Assembly: GCA_038520475.1 (NCBI GenBank) | Contig: JBCBLF010000011.1 | Location: 1 to 43,493, forward strand | DNA from: JBCCWF01 sp038520475 | Lineage (GTDB): Bacteria; Cyanobacteriota; Cyanobacteriia; CAKZMO01 | Direction of reading: 5' to 3' | Length of the DNA: 43,493 nt | In this document: piece by piece, positions 7,731 through 16,659 of the stretch | How the letters are laid out: each line of letters starts with the position of its first letter | Position numbering within the stretch: the first letter of the stretch is position 1 | Position numbers and translations under genes: made by a program | Notes under the pieces: generated by a model | Database searches by the model: none | The model's input: the letters and a program-made list of their open reading frames with translations, nothing else | What the model was told of the DNA's origin: nothing

Positions 7731-9182
7731 ATGTATGAATATCACGTTGGCGGTAGTCTTGGAATAACAGATCCGACTTACATCGAGCGCCGTGCAGATG
7801 TTGAGCTTTATGAGGCATTGCGTGAGGGAAAATTTTGCTACGTGCTGACGTCTCGACAAATGGGAAAGTCTAGCTTGCGAGCCCGGACGCGATCGCGCAT
7901 AGAAAAAGAGCGAATCGGGCGATGTGCATCAATTGACATGACTCGAATTGGTAGCGACGATGTAACACCCAATCAGTGGTATCAAGGAATCGCCTTTGCG
8001 CTGCTGAGACAGTTTCAACTGTTGCAAACCATTGAGCTTCGAGACTGGTGGAAACAGCAAGGTGACATTCCAAGCATTCAGAAATTTGGACAATTCATCG
8101 AATCGTGCATTCTTCGGCAGCTTCCAGGCGATCGCATATTTATCTTTTTTGATGAAATTGATAGCGTTAGAAGCCTTCCATTTTCAGTCGATGACTTCTT
8201 TTCCTACATTCGCTTTTGCTATAACCAACGCGCTGAGTATGAAGAATATCAGCGACTCACATGGGCAATTTTTGGCGTCGCATCACCCTCTGATCTCATT
8301 GCCGATACTCGGCGAACGCCATTTAATATTGGGCGAGCGATTACCCTATCAGGATTTTCATACGATGAGGCATATCCATTAACCGTCGGTCTAATGGAAG
8401 TAGTCGACAACCCTCAACAAGTGCTGAGAGAAATCTTGTATTGGACCAATGGCCAACCCTTTCTAACTCAAAAGCTTGGCTACATCATTCAAACCATTGG
8501 GCGACAGGCTGTGAATGGGAAAATTGAGATTCCACCGCAAGGAGAAGGATTTTGGGTCGAGACGATTGTGCAATCGCACATTGTTGAAAATTGGGAAACG
8601 AAAGATGAACCTGAGCACCTCCGCACGATTCGCGATCGCCTCTTGAGAAATGAAGAACTCGCTGGACGGTTATTAGGTCTCTATCAACGCCTTCATCATC
8701 AGCGCGTTGTCGACGCTGAAGACTGTTCTGAACAGCGCGCACTCGAACTTTCAGGCATTGCCAGGTTTCGAAACGGAAAAATAGAAATCAGTAACCCGAC
8801 GTATGCTCGTGTGTTTAATTTGGCATGGGTCAATCGACAACTGTCACAGCGTCGTCCTTACGCTGCTGTATTTCAAGCATGGGCTGATTCAAGTGGGAAA
8901 GACGAGTCTCGCTTGTTGAGCGGTAATGCTCTGCAAGAAGCACTCGATTGGTCACACGATAAGAGTCTCAGCGATCTGGACTATCAGTTTCTCACTGCGA
9001 GTCAAGAACGAGATAACCGAATGATTCGCATGGAGCTCGAAGCCGCTGACCGAGCAAAACAGGTCTTGAGCGAAGCTCAGAAAAAGGCAAAGCGCTTATT
9101 AATTGCTGGGTATCTCAGCCTCGGATTATGTGTAGCATTGTCCATTGCATCCGTTGTCATCAGTCGTGCATTTGTTGAATGA
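7731..9182 (+). CDS. AAA-like ATPase with C-terminal membrane helix
   Basis: 483 residues. An AAA_35-type NTPase starts almost at residue 1: PTYIERRAD, Walker A variant SRQMGKSS (41-48), Walker B IFIFFDEID (136-144) and NGQPFLTQKL (about 241). Residues about 405-455 are charged and helical (coiled-coil-like). One membrane helix follows (about 456-478) and the protein ends six residues later. In many cyanobacterial relatives this helix is followed by a WD40 propeller; here it is absent. It likely is a membrane-anchored partner of the HTH-AAA protein, whose gene ends 2 bases upstream. Downstream DNA shows no WD40 remnant, so this seems a native short form. Confidence 0.85.
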   Translation: MYEYHVGGSLGITDPTYIERRADVELYEALREGKFCYVLTSRQMGKSSLRARTRSRIEKERIGRCASIDMTRIGSDDVTPNQWYQGIAFALLRQFQLLQTIELRDWWKQQGDIPSIQKFGQFIESCILRQLPGDRIFIFFDEIDSVRSLPFSVDDFFSYIRFCYNQRAEYEEYQRLTWAIFGVASPSDLIADTRRTPFNIGRAITLSGFSYDEAYPLTVGLMEVVDNPQQVLREILYWTNGQPFLTQKLGYIIQTIGRQAVNGKIEIPPQGEGFWVETIVQSHIVENWETKDEPEHLRTIRDRLLRNEELAGRLLGLYQRLHHQRVVDAEDCSEQRALELSGIARFRNGKIEISNPTYARVFNLAWVNRQLSQRRPYAAVFQAWADSSGKDESRLLSGNALQEALDWSHDKSLSDLDYQFLTASQERDNRMIRMELEAADRAKQVLSEAQKKAKRLLIAGYLSLGLCVALSIASVVISRAFVE

Positions 9183-9489
9183 AGTTAGTCCTATCATTCA
9201 GCCCCCATTGCTATGGATGCTGCACGGTGCATAAGCGACAGACGTAACACCCCCATCTGCACGGTGTGGTCATGATGAATCAATTATTTTCGATGGGAAT
9301 ACTTTAATTACATACCTATAGCGATAAGCTGTTGCGTTGCTTACATCAACAGGGTTTGTGGACCGCCCGGCGATCTACAAATGCTGCGATTGAACAATGC
9401 GCACAACACTGTTTTAAGTGTCGCTGGATATGAGCATACGGGTAAAAGCTCTCTAGGCTTGGGTAGAAGGCATTGGGAGGAATTTCGTC
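9183..9489. other. Spacer with leader of the TPR/ankyrin gene
   Basis: No ORF is supported. A 10-base direct repeat CTGCACGGTG occurs at about 9220 and 9258. The final GGAGG is the ribosome-binding site of the next gene. Confidence 0.35.
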
Positions 9490-11139
9490 ATGTCATTGGA
9501 AGATGGATTAACCGCATTTAAGCGAGGTCGCAATGGAGATGCGATCGCCCATTTAGAGGCGTATTGTGCTGAGTGTCAGGCGTCTGGCTCCACTGGATCA
9601 CGAAATTACATGCAGGCAGGCATCGCGCTCGTCAAGGCCTATCATGCAGACAAGCAAATCGATAAGGCGATCGCTACATGTGAAGCCTTTGCAGCAAGCG
9701 ATAACAATAATGCGCTACAAATTTGGGCCGATAAAACGTTGCTCAAGCTTCAAAACGCACCCCAGGAAACAGAACCAAACGCGAAGCCCGAGGCCCTGTC
9801 AACACCTGCTGCCGAATCTCGCGATGCTTTAAAACAGCTAGAGTCAGGCATTTTGGCCCAAAAGCGGGGGGATGATGAGTCTGCTATTGAATCGCTAGAA
9901 TCCTATCTGTCGATTTGCGAAAACGTGCGATCGCGCAACTATATGCAGGCTCAGATGTCTAGAGTCAAAGCCTATCGGAGCATGGGCCAGCTCGACAAAG
10001 CCTATGCAATTTGTGAAGAGCTGGCCACCGTAGATAACGCTGCATTGCAAAGCTGGGCATCTAAAGCGATCGCAGCGCTCCGTCAAGCCGGAGTTGAACC
10101 ATCCGCTCAGGCCGCTGCCACCGACAGCCCATCAACTCAACCCTCTCTCTCCCCCAATCAATCGAAGCGATCGCCTGCGCCCGTTCCCCGAAAACCTCCG
10201 GCTCGCCCTGGGGTTGCTCAGATGCTAGATAATACGTCCACTGTTGAAGTGTCCGCTACGTCTGGCGGCTCTTCATTCTCTGGTCACTCTGTCTCATCGA
10301 CATCAAGCGCCTCTTCTGCAATGAGCAGCGATTCCAGCCGGAATAGTCAATCCACCGCTTCTCAGGGTTCAGGACGTCGTTCAACCCAACGCTCATCTCA
10401 TTCACATCAATCAACTGCAACGACATCTGCTGCCGCAGGGACGGGAGTCGCAGCACTCCTTGGTGGTGGAGTATTCGTTCTATTCACAAAACCCATTTTT
10501 CGTCGAGCCTTGTTTACTGTCATCGGCATCATGATTGCATTGAGTCGAGCCTGCTTGGGAGGCGTATTTACGAGCAGTGACGACTATGCTGATAGCACGT
10601 ATTCTGACTACACCGCTGATGCATTGCATGATGCAGCCTGCAACGGAAATCCACAGGAAGCTCAAGCTCTCATTCAGAGTGGGACGTCTGCAAATGTGTT
10701 GGATAGTGAGGGTAACACACCGCTCTTTTTAGCCGTGTCAGGATGCTCGTCAAACTATGAGACCTATCCCGTCACTGATGGGCATCGAGCTGTTATGACG
10801 CTCTTGATTGACAATGGAGCTTCTGTCGCAACGACAAACAACTATGGTCAAACCCCATTACATTGGGCAGCCGCATGGGGACCGACGGATGTCACAACAT
10901 CTCTAGTTAGCCACGGGGCAAGTATTGGAGCTATTGATGACTATCAAGATACACCACTGCATTGGGCTGCATGGGCAAGCAATAGCTCATCGGCTGAGGC
11001 ACTGATTAATCTTGGTGTACCGCTGAATCCAGTGAATGGCGATGGTCAAACACCGCTTGATGTTGCCAGAGATTATGGAAGCGATACTATGATCACTTTT
11101 CTTCAAAACCAAGGAGCAGCATCCGCAAAAGGGAATTAA
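9490..11139 (+). CDS. TPR-like / transmembrane / ankyrin-repeat protein
   Basis: 549 residues, unusual modular build. Residues 1-95 and 110-195 are two copies of a TPR-like unit (each with an RNYMQA..VKAY core and a DKA[IY].[IT]CE helix). A Pro/Ser/Thr-rich linker (about 200-315) leads to a hydrophobic stretch (about 316-352) with one or two membrane helices. The C-terminal ~170 residues are four ankyrin-type repeats (TPLFLAV, TPLHWAA twice, TPLDVA). GGAGG lies 9 bases before the ATG. It probably is a membrane scaffold with a protein-binding module on each side of the membrane helix. It follows the two AAA genes on the same strand after 307 bases. Function unknown. Confidence 0.85.
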   Translation: MSLEDGLTAFKRGRNGDAIAHLEAYCAECQASGSTGSRNYMQAGIALVKAYHADKQIDKAIATCEAFAASDNNNALQIWADKTLLKLQNAPQETEPNAKPEALSTPAAESRDALKQLESGILAQKRGDDESAIESLESYLSICENVRSRNYMQAQMSRVKAYRSMGQLDKAYAICEELATVDNAALQSWASKAIAALRQAGVEPSAQAAATDSPSTQPSLSPNQSKRSPAPVPRKPPARPGVAQMLDNTSTVEVSATSGGSSFSGHSVSSTSSASSAMSSDSSRNSQSTASQGSGRRSTQRSSHSHQSTATTSAAAGTGVAALLGGGVFVLFTKPIFRRALFTVIGIMIALSRACLGGVFTSSDDYADSTYSDYTADALHDAACNGNPQEAQALIQSGTSANVLDSEGNTPLFLAVSGCSSNYETYPVTDGHRAVMTLLIDNGASVATTNNYGQTPLHWAAAWGPTDVTTSLVSHGASIGAIDDYQDTPLHWAAWASNSSSAEALINLGVPLNPVNGDGQTPLDVARDYGSDTMITFLQNQGAASAKGN

Positions 11140-11239
11140 CTGGATATCTCTAGTTCACCATGATCAAGGCATACGCTATCCACACCAGTAATCTAAAGAT
11201 AAACGCCCTGTAGCAGTCTTCACTCAACCATCGATGAAC

Positions 11240-11398
11240 TCAATCACCCATCAACCAGGAGAGAGCGATCGCCAATCCTCCCCAAAACAACCACATCGGA
11301 ATGTGTAGCGCTTGAAATAAATGGATAGGGATTAGAGCAGCAACCTGTGTAATCGCCAGGGTAATTAACAGAAAGGTTGACAGCAAAAGGATGATCAT
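11240..11398 (-). CDS. Small hydrophobic membrane protein (52 aa)
   Basis: Reading the minus strand from ATG at 11398 gives MIILLLSTFLLITLAITQVA, then ALIPIHLF and a second hydrophobic stretch WLFWGGLAIALSWLMGD, stop at 11240. Two helices joined by a Pro-containing turn are a coherent small membrane protein, and the frame contains a HIP1 site as coding DNA here often does. It lies 29 bases after the stop of the kinase-WD40 gene and may be its operon partner. No Shine-Dalgarno is visible. Function unknown. Confidence 0.6.
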   Translation of the reverse strand: MIILLLSTFLLITLAITQVAALIPIHLFQALHIPMWLFWGGLAIALSWLMGD

Positions 11399-11427
11399 AG
11401 GATTTGTTGGTCGAAATTATCGCTCGA

Positions 11428-13308
11428 TCAAGCACCAATCGGTTGCCAAAAAACAAGTTGATGATCCGCACCAGCACTCACTAGCATTCGTCCATTCGGT
11501 GTAAATTCAAGTGATCGAATGGGCTTTTGATGATCAATCAGAGGAGGGCTAATGCGTTTGGCGTTTGTCATGCTCCACAGCTCAATGCTGCGGCCCGAAG
11601 CACTCGCAAGAACCTGGCCATCTGGGCTAACCGCGAGAGAGGTTAACGCATTCGCCTGGTGGCTATTCAACATCGCCAAGCGGCGATTTTTCAAATCAAG
11701 TATCTCAATCGCTGCCCCTGTTCCACAAATCAGCATCCTGCCATCTGGACTAAACCTGACGGATGTAATCCCACTCCGTTGATGATGAGTTTGCCAGAGT
11801 CGAGTTTGGCTATAAATATTCCATAGCTCTACCGTTCCAGACAAGGTGCCAATGGCTAATGTGCGCCCATCGGGGCCGATTGCTAAGGAACGAATCGCAT
11901 TAAACGCTTGAGGTAATGTCGAGAGAAGCCGACCCGATTGAGTGCTCCATTGACAAACCGCTGTACCGGTTGCGCTAATGAGTATCGGTTTCTGAGGATG
12001 AAAGGCCAGTGCCTGAATAACGTCTGATTGGCGAGGTAAGACGTGTCGTAGATTGCCGTCTGGTAATGACCACAGGCGGACACAACGGTCATAGCCACCA
12101 CTCGCGATCGCCTGACCATCAGAACTAATCGCAACACTCGTTAATCGTTGCGTATGCCCCTTCAAGGTCCCGATTTCTGTTCCATGGGGCAATGACCAGA
12201 GCTTCACGTCTCCATCAAAGCCCAAACTCACGACCATTGTGCTGTCAGGATGAACGGCGATCGCCCGCACCTGATCACGATGTCCTCGAACCACACCTGT
12301 TGCTCGCACATTGGCCCAGTGATTAGGCAAAATCTTTCGTGCCAACAATGGCCACTGATTTTCTCCAAAATTTAAGAACGTCGTTGGTTTGGCTGGCACT
12401 GCTGGGTCGCTAACCGATGGTCCTTGTAGATGCCTGAGAATGTCGCGAGCACTGCTGGGTCGTTTGCCCGGTAACGTCTCCATCATGCGTTCAAGGAGAT
12501 CGGCAAGCCAACTTGAAACATGTGGAACATACGATCGCCAATCAAGATTGCCTGTTTCATCATCAATCTCAATTGCCATCGGATGCAGCCCACTCATGAG
12601 ATGAACGAACGTACGGCCTAGTGCAAAGAAATCAGATTCTGCCCGTGCTCGTCCTTCTGCTTGTTCGTGAGGCGTATATCCTGCTGCAAAAATACGTGTT
12701 CCCGTATTGAGTCCGCTGACTTGAAGATAGCTAGCCGTCACATCCCGCACTGCTCCAAAATCAATGAGCACCAGTTGCCCGCTTGCAGTCAGCATGATGT
12801 TTGAGGGCTTAATATCGCGATGAATCAGCCCCTGAGAGTGAATAGCGTCCAAAATCCCGACGAGCTGTTTAAGCCATTCAATCGCCTGATCTTGATGTAA
12901 TGGGCGCCCTCGATTGAGTCTCATCCAGGCGTCGAGCGATCGCCCTTCAACGTAATCCATCACTAAACAATGCAAGGGATTAGAGCTATGGTTAGGCCAA
13001 GTGAAATAGCCGTCTGCTTCGACCTTCGGAATACCAGGATGATGCAATCGACTGAGTACTCTGGCCTCACGCCGAAACAAGTCAATTGATTTTTGACGGC
13101 TTTTAGCCTCTTGAAAACGGCTTAGATTTAATACTTTTAGAACCTTTACCTGGTAAGCATCGTTAACAAGTGGTGCACCCTCATCAATGACTTGAAATGT
13201 TTCGCCAAAGCCACCATAACTCAGAGATTGAACCACTCGATATCGACTGTTCAAAACAGTGTCTGGCTCGATTAATGAGATTGATTCGCTTACCCGATCG
13301 TGCACCAC
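11428..13308 (-). CDS. Serine/threonine protein kinase with WD40 repeats
   Basis: The frame is open from TTG at 13344, but GTG at 13308 has AGGG exactly 8 bases upstream, so I prefer it (626 residues). The kinase domain spans about residues 22-295: Gly-rich loop SYGGFGETF, ATP Lys in QVKVL (about 55), catalytic HRDIKPSN (163-170) and DFG (183-185). About seven WD40 blades follow (330-626), for example VRGHRDQVRAIAVHPDS and LKGHTQRLTSVAISSDG. It likely phosphorylates proteins gathered by the propeller. Convergent with the ankyrin gene; a 52-residue membrane gene follows. All kinase catalytic residues are present, so it should be active. Confidence 0.93.
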   Translation of the reverse strand: MVHDRVSESISLIEPDTVLNSRYRVVQSLSYGGFGETFQVIDEGAPLVNDAYQVKVLKVLNLSRFQEAKSRQKSIDLFRREARVLSRLHHPGIPKVEADGYFTWPNHSSNPLHCLVMDYVEGRSLDAWMRLNRGRPLHQDQAIEWLKQLVGILDAIHSQGLIHRDIKPSNIMLTASGQLVLIDFGAVRDVTASYLQVSGLNTGTRIFAAGYTPHEQAEGRARAESDFFALGRTFVHLMSGLHPMAIEIDDETGNLDWRSYVPHVSSWLADLLERMMETLPGKRPSSARDILRHLQGPSVSDPAVPAKPTTFLNFGENQWPLLARKILPNHWANVRATGVVRGHRDQVRAIAVHPDSTMVVSLGFDGDVKLWSLPHGTEIGTLKGHTQRLTSVAISSDGQAIASGGYDRCVRLWSLPDGNLRHVLPRQSDVIQALAFHPQKPILISATGTAVCQWSTQSGRLLSTLPQAFNAIRSLAIGPDGRTLAIGTLSGTVELWNIYSQTRLWQTHHQRSGITSVRFSPDGRMLICGTGAAIEILDLKNRRLAMLNSHQANALTSLAVSPDGQVLASASGRSIELWSMTNAKRISPPLIDHQKPIRSLEFTPNGRMLVSAGADHQLVFWQPIGA

Positions 13309-13589
13309 TGCAACAACCCTACTAAGGTATATGAGAGATGGCAATGCAGAACATTGAATCTAAATCGCCTATCCTTAGAATAGCGGAGAACCCTGAATTC
13401 CAGGCGCTTAATCAAGAATGTTGATCAGAATGCGATCGCTCATGAAATATCACGAGTGAACGTTGACCACAGTCTAATCGGGTCTTTCGCAATCTCGAAT
13501 CATCAACACTCACATTTTTATTTTTTAATAGCGCTACACGCTCAAGCAAAACCAATCGTCTTAACTTACATGCGTTTCGCTATAACTGT
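13309..13589. other. Leader of the kinase gene
   Basis: Spacer upstream of the kinase-WD40 gene, followed by the second hairpin element and the end of the response-regulator gene. No ORF is convincing; the plus-strand frame across 13698-14120 is a shadow of the regulator gene. Confidence 0.4.
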
Positions 13590-13689
13590 CTAACTTGACA
13601 ATCGTTTCAAATCCAGCATGAAGAACTAAGGGCTTTGGGCGCTGAGCGCCCAAAGCCCTTAGTTCTTCATAAACTTTGCCCAGTCTTAT
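13590..13689 (+). repeat. Hairpin element family A, copy 2
   Basis: The same flanks as copy 1 (TTTCAAATCCA left, TTCTTCATAAACTTTGCCC right) enclose a perfect 25-bp stem (13618-13642 with 13646-13670) with a 3-base loop TGA. The core starts ATGAAGAACTAAGG and has a GGGCTTTGGGCGC arm that no other copy shares. It lies between the kinase gene leader and the 3' end of the response regulator. There is no T-tract. Confidence 0.85.
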
Positions 13690-13850
13690 AACCTTTATTG
13701 AGCCGCACCTGTATCAATCATGATCGATGGTACATGCAAGCTCTACCATTTACGGTTAACGAACATATAGCGCGACTCTTGTTGAAGCAAGAGTCACATG
13801 TTCACTTAAGAAATGCTGATGGTTGTAGCGAACGCATCCGAGGCAAACGA

Positions 13851-14561
13851 TCAGCTATCTTCAGCTCCAGTACCGGGCTCCTCAAATTTATAGCCGACCC
13901 CTCGAACAGTTTGAATGAGAGCAGGTTGTGCCGTATCAATTTCAATCTTTTTACGAATCTGACCAATGTGGACATCCACCACACGCTGGTCACCAACATA
14001 TTCGTAATCCCAAACTTTTTGAATCAGCTCAGCCCGTCGCCAAACCCGACCCGGATGGCTTGCCAAAAAATGCAGCAAATCAAATTCCAAGGCTGTAAGC
14101 GGGATCAACTGCTCGTCTAGCGTCACTTCTCTACGAACCGGGTCAATCATGAGTCGGTTGAACGTTAGCCGTTGTTGCTCAGCAGTCGTAACCGGGCGCT
14201 GACGTTTAAGAATTGCTCCCACTCGGACTTCAAGTTCACTTAAACTAAATGGCTTAGTCAAATAGTCATCGGCACCTTGAGAGAATCCTAAAATTTTGTC
14301 TGATTCATCGGTACGACTAGTTAGCATCAGCACAAAAACGCCAGTGCGCTTCTGCATCTCCTCACAAAGGCTATAGCCTGTTGCATCTGGAAGATTGACA
14401 TCAAGAATGACCAAATCAGGATTAAATTGCTCAAATACAGACAGTGCCGATTTACCATTTTCGGCAGTCTCAATTTGGTAGTCATGCTTTGATAAAAAGC
14501 GATGGACTAAAGTTCGAATTGCAGGGTCATCATCGACAACGAGAATCTTGGCTGAGGCCAT
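13851..14561 (-). CDS. OmpR/PhoB-family response regulator
   Basis: 236 residues. The receiver domain (about 4-118) has the acidic pocket VVDDD, phospho-acceptor D54 in LVILDVNLPD and K103 in LTKPFS. A winged-helix DNA-binding domain follows (about 135-228) with LTALEFDLLHFLASHPGRVWRRAELIQ in its first part and VDVHIGQIRKKIE and the wing TVRGVGYKF at the end. It is a DNA-binding transcription factor driven by a sensor kinase. No kinase gene adjoins it, so it is an orphan regulator. It is not the RpaA type by its N-terminus; I cannot assign a symbol. Confidence 0.93.
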   Translation of the reverse strand: MASAKILVVDDDPAIRTLVHRFLSKHDYQIETAENGKSALSVFEQFNPDLVILDVNLPDATGYSLCEEMQKRTGVFVLMLTSRTDESDKILGFSQGADDYLTKPFSLSELEVRVGAILKRQRPVTTAEQQRLTFNRLMIDPVRREVTLDEQLIPLTALEFDLLHFLASHPGRVWRRAELIQKVWDYEYVGDQRVVDVHIGQIRKKIEIDTAQPALIQTVRGVGYKFEEPGTGAEDS

Positions 14562-15128
14562 AGTCGTAACCTTTTAATGAATAGCTGTGAACTACATCTA
14601 TAAGCGATGAATGATAAAAAGTGCTTACTATGACAGCGCTAAATCGGTGACGCGTAAGCGGAGGAGTCGGCAACCAAATATTGATTCTCCATTATGTTAT
14701 ATCCATGAGCCGATTATTGCCTCATATTTGAATGAACGTAAGCAAGATGGCCGATCTGTGTCTATTTTCAAAAATGGAAGATGGAGGTCAGGATAATTCA
14801 CGAACGTTCGTAAGTTTGTTAACGGATTATGAGCATCTTTCTGTGCACTCCCTGGATGGACAGCTAAAATGCAAGAAATGGTCCTTTGATGGGTTTCTAG
14901 TCAGATATGCTTGAAAACAGTTATTGATGGGAATCACTGAATGCTCAAGTGGCGATGCCGTGATATCGGTGAAAGAGTTTAAGGCCATTAGATTTCTATC
15001 AAACAGAGTTTCAGGCAGAGTATAAGGCAGGCGTTTGTTTAGTTTCAGATGAAAAGTGCCCTTCTTTAGGATGTGCTGCTGGAAATGGTGTATAAAGCTG
15101 GACGCATGGGAGTTTGGAGACGCTAACG
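14562..15128. other. Long divergent spacer upstream of regulator and CPP1-like gene
   Basis: Holds promoters for the leftward regulator and the rightward CPP1-like gene. Short open frames on both strands here have no good ribosome-binding site and overlap each other; none is supported. No hairpin repeat of family A or B was seen. Confidence 0.4.
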
Positions 15129-15734
15129 ATGAGTACTCAAAATCACTATGAGACACTAGGGGTTGATGAAAGCTCATCTTTTGATGAGATTCAAAGTGCG
15201 CGAGATCGACTCCTACAAGAATTTTCGGAAAATAAGAAGCAGGCAGAAGCAATCGAAGCCGCCTACGATGCAATTTTGATGAATCGCTTGCGGTTGCGAC
15301 AGGAAGGAAAGATCAAGGTCCCTGACAAGATTCGCTTCCCAGAAAAAGAAGTTAGTGTGTCAGCTTCAGCAACCTCAAAGCCATCGAAATCTCTGCCGAG
15401 CTGGGTCAACCAGTTGATGGATAGTCCCAGTCGAAATGAGGTGTTGTTGCCTGCCGGGATATTCACTGGTACTGCCTTTCTTAGCATCTTTGCTGAATCT
15501 GCAGGCTTAGCTGTTGGGGTTATCGCTACTGTCTTTTTACTCAATCGTAAGGAAAAGAAATTTTTCCGATCACTTCTGTTGGCGATCGCGGCCTTAGCCG
15601 TAGGGGCTGTTGTTGGAGGAGTCGTTGGGCAAGCCATGAGAGCTCAGCTCAGCGATATTGGCCTCAGCATTGTATCGTTCGCAGGAATTGTCACCTCCTT
15701 CTTCTTCTGGCTAGTCAGCAGCTTCTTCAAATAG
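15129..15734 (+). CDS. CPP1-like J-domain membrane protein
   Basis: I take ATG at 15129 (MSTQNHYETLGVDE), preceded by TGGAG, over an upstream in-frame ATG at 15114. The 201-residue protein begins with a J-like domain (about 5-60: NHYETLGVDESSSFDEIQ) that lacks the HPD motif needed to stimulate Hsp70. A linker leads to three or four membrane helices (about 110-200). This is the CPP1 family (chaperone-like protein of protochlorophyllide oxidoreductase), found in cyanobacteria and plastids. In plants it stabilises POR in chlorophyll synthesis; the role here is inferred by family. Confidence 0.85.
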   Translation: MSTQNHYETLGVDESSSFDEIQSARDRLLQEFSENKKQAEAIEAAYDAILMNRLRLRQEGKIKVPDKIRFPEKEVSVSASATSKPSKSLPSWVNQLMDSPSRNEVLLPAGIFTGTAFLSIFAESAGLAVGVIATVFLLNRKEKKFFRSLLLAIAALAVGAVVGGVVGQAMRAQLSDIGLSIVSFAGIVTSFFFWLVSSFFK

Positions 15735-15936
15735 AGGAGCTTCAAAAAAGAATCCACTCTATCGGCCACGGTGCACAGACTCATCCGAGTCTATGTTCTA
15801 CATTGCCCTTGGCATCAGTTAATGGGCAGGCTAAGGGCTAGATAGCCTATTCTTGTACGATTAAAACTGTATTTGACAATAGACTTAGGTCCTGATTGAT
15901 TGGGGATGAGTTTTTAGCAACCGCTTACGATTTGCC

Positions 15937-16659
15937 ATGACATCTGACTGGACGTATCAATATCCCACTCTTCTCCCAGGAATTTTAGTTAAACGGTACA
16001 AGCGCTTTTTATCTGACATTCAATTAGAAAGTGGTGAGATTATTACTGCTCACTGTCCCAACACAGGCCCCATGACTGGTGTTTGTGAAGTTGGCAGCAA
16101 TGTATGGGTTTCTCAAAGCGACAACCCAGAACGAAAACTGAAATACACGTGGGAACTGATTGAGGTACATGACACTGCTCCAACATGGGCAGGCGTCAAT
16201 ACGGCTTTGCCCAATCGAGTCATGAAAGCTGCACTAGCGGCCCAAGCAATTCCAGACATCGGTGAATACACAACGATTAAGCCTGAAGTCAAGTACGGCA
16301 AAGAGAAAAAAAGTCGAATCGACTTTCTCTTAAGCGGTGGCTCGAAGCCCATCTACGTCGAAGTGAAGAACACAACGTGGGCAGAGGGAACGCGTGCACT
16401 TTTTCCAGACACTGTCACCGAACGTGGGCAGAAGCATCTGCGAGAACTCATGGAAATCCTTCCCGATGCAGATGCTGTGATGCTGTATTTCATTAATCGA
16501 GGAGACTGTACCGAATTTTCACCAGGGGATAGCGCAGATCCGACTTATGGGACGCTGCTTCGAGAGGCGATCGCCAAAGGGGTTCGTGTCTTGCCCTGTC
16601 GATTTGAGATTACGCCGCAATCGATTCGGTATCTAGGGCTCGCAAAACTTGTGACCTAA
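15937..16659 (+). CDS. sfsA: DNA/RNA nuclease SfsA family protein
   Basis: 240 residues, the normal SfsA length. Marked by the N-terminal FLSDIQLESGEIITAHCPNTG, the SRIDFLL element (about 128-134) and the nuclease motif YVEVKNTTW (about 145-153), plus FPDTVTERGQKHL. SfsA was first described as affecting maltose metabolism; its fold joins an OB-like domain to a PD-(D/E)XK nuclease-like core. The stop codon TAA at 16657-16659 interlocks with the TAG of the convergent gene. Confidence 0.93.
   Translation: MTSDWTYQYPTLLPGILVKRYKRFLSDIQLESGEIITAHCPNTGPMTGVCEVGSNVWVSQSDNPERKLKYTWELIEVHDTAPTWAGVNTALPNRVMKAALAAQAIPDIGEYTTIKPEVKYGKEKKSRIDFLLSGGSKPIYVEVKNTTWAEGTRALFPDTVTERGQKHLRELMEILPDADAVMLYFINRGDCTEFSPGDSADPTYGTLLREAIAKGVRVLPCRFEITPQSIRYLGLAKLVT

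Noticed and set aside
13698..14120. 140-codon plus-strand ORF
   Set aside because: Antisense shadow of the response-regulator gene.
14827..15273. 148-codon minus-strand ORF
   Set aside because: Overlaps the start of the CPP1-like gene in antisense, low-quality composition, no ribosome-binding site.
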